DNA of 6,625 bases from contig CAYUAI010000145.1 in assembly GCA_964442745.1 (NCBI GenBank), positions 1-6,625 of the forward strand. The letters are read 5' to 3'. This DNA is from CAYUAI01 sp964442745. GTDB taxonomy: Bacteria > Pseudomonadota > Gammaproteobacteria > S012-40. A program made the position numbers and the translations under genes. Under the pieces are notes generated by a model. The model was not told the origin of the DNA, made no database searches, and was given only the letters and a program-made list of their open reading frames with translations. Position 1 is the first letter of the stretch, and the number at the start of each line of letters is the position of its first letter. Below, in pieces: positions 6,128 through 6,625 of this stretch.

Positions 6128-6439
6128 TACTAGACATTTTATCGTAAATAAGGCCTTACACACAACTACAGCAATAGAGGAGAGTTGCTCCCATTGCAAT
6201 AGGCCTGGCATCAGAGCCATGGGCATTGTCAGGAAAACGTCATAGAATCTATCCCCATTCTCGAAAAAAGAGTGTTTATTCATGTGCGTTGGCCACGACT
6301 CCTCTGTTGTCCTGATTGTGATCAAAAAATTACTTTGTTTCGTCCTGAATGGTTGATTTGCCCTTTCTCTTTTTTAATGGGGGTCAATGCGATTAAATTT
6401 TATTCTTCCTCAACTTCTTTTGCATCAGGCCTTTGGTAG
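6116..6439 (+). pseudogene. Possible frameshifted relic of a zinc-ribbon transposase (ISL3-like N-terminus)
   Basis: The last 636 bp (5990-6625) hold no intact gene. On the plus strand, one frame (open from 6116) contains CSHC at 6186-6197. A second frame (open 6203-6436, stop at 6437-6439) contains IESIPILEKRVFIHVRW followed by CPDC at 6308-6319. Joined by a frameshift near 6200-6240, they give C-x2-C, about 37 residues, then C-x2-C. Between the pairs lies the I-x-x-[IL]P[IL]-x-x-[KR]-V-x-[IL]-x-V pattern of ISL3-type transposase zinc ribbons. A third frame (6387-6467) encodes MRLNFILPQLLLHQAFGRLY and may be more of the same relic. No intact DDE domain follows. The family assignment is from remembered patterns and is tentative. 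The minus-strand reading of this stretch has no recognisable features. Confidence 0.35.
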
Positions 6440-6625
6440 GCTTTATCGCCAAAAAACTCTTCATTAATGAGTGCGTGGCGAATTTAATCAAATATTTTTC
6501 CACCATTGTCGCTTCCCTCTGTTACTCCGATATATTCGGGTGAGGGCAATGTGCCGTCCTGTCTTCAACCTATTATGGCGTGACCGGATTAAATAGATAC
6601 CTTTTTTAGAGGTTTTTGCCTTGCT

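Noticed and set aside
6113..6325. A 70-codon minus-strand frame upstream of the deacetylase.
   Set aside because: No recognisable features; the opposite strand shows the better CxxC-containing relic, so this is probably a shadow.
1..6625. CRISPR arrays, tRNA or rRNA genes.
   Set aside because: No regularly spaced direct repeats and no cloverleaf or rRNA-like sequence were seen on either strand.

Overview
The window looks like an accessory, polysaccharide-related region of an AT-rich Gram-negative bacterium. A gammaproteobacterium is my guess, from the style of the proteins and the repeat-like sequences, and cannot be proved from this window. The 100-base run of N at 4096-4195 shows that it comes from a draft or scaffolded assembly.

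Layout. Bases 1-172 hold only a candidate promoter. At 173-1576 (+) lies an integral-membrane O-antigen ligase/Wzy-like protein. It converges on a secreted right-handed beta-helix protein at 1636-3363 (-). A perfect 16-bp inverted repeat in the 59-bp gap between the two stops could serve as a shared terminator. Behind the beta-helix gene is a 324-bp spacer with an RNA-like structured segment (3595-3680). It is followed by a secreted fibronectin-III/cadherin-like protein (3688-4332, -) that is interrupted by the assembly gap. Next is a 640-bp region without an intact gene. It holds a perfect 19-bp inverted repeat, a second pair of inverted 17-mers 169 bp apart, and fragments that read like decayed coding sequence. 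A NodB-type polysaccharide deacetylase occupies 4973-5989 (-). The last 636 bp hold no intact gene, but carry palindromes and a frameshifted relic with two CxxC pairs, resembling the zinc ribbon of an ISL3-like transposase.

How it fits together. The ligase/polymerase would assemble or transfer a polysaccharide at the periplasmic face of the inner membrane. The deacetylase could remove acyl groups from sugar residues. The exported beta-helix protein has the fold of many polysaccharide lyases, epimerases and binding proteins, and the Fn3/cadherin protein looks like a surface or matrix adhesin. An exopolysaccharide or surface-glycan locus is therefore the best single reading, but the long spacers and decayed inserts suggest a locus that has been rearranged rather than one compact operon. 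I did not find convincing evidence of a wholly new system. The best leads are the two inverted-repeat structures, the collapsed-repeat gap and the structured spacer.
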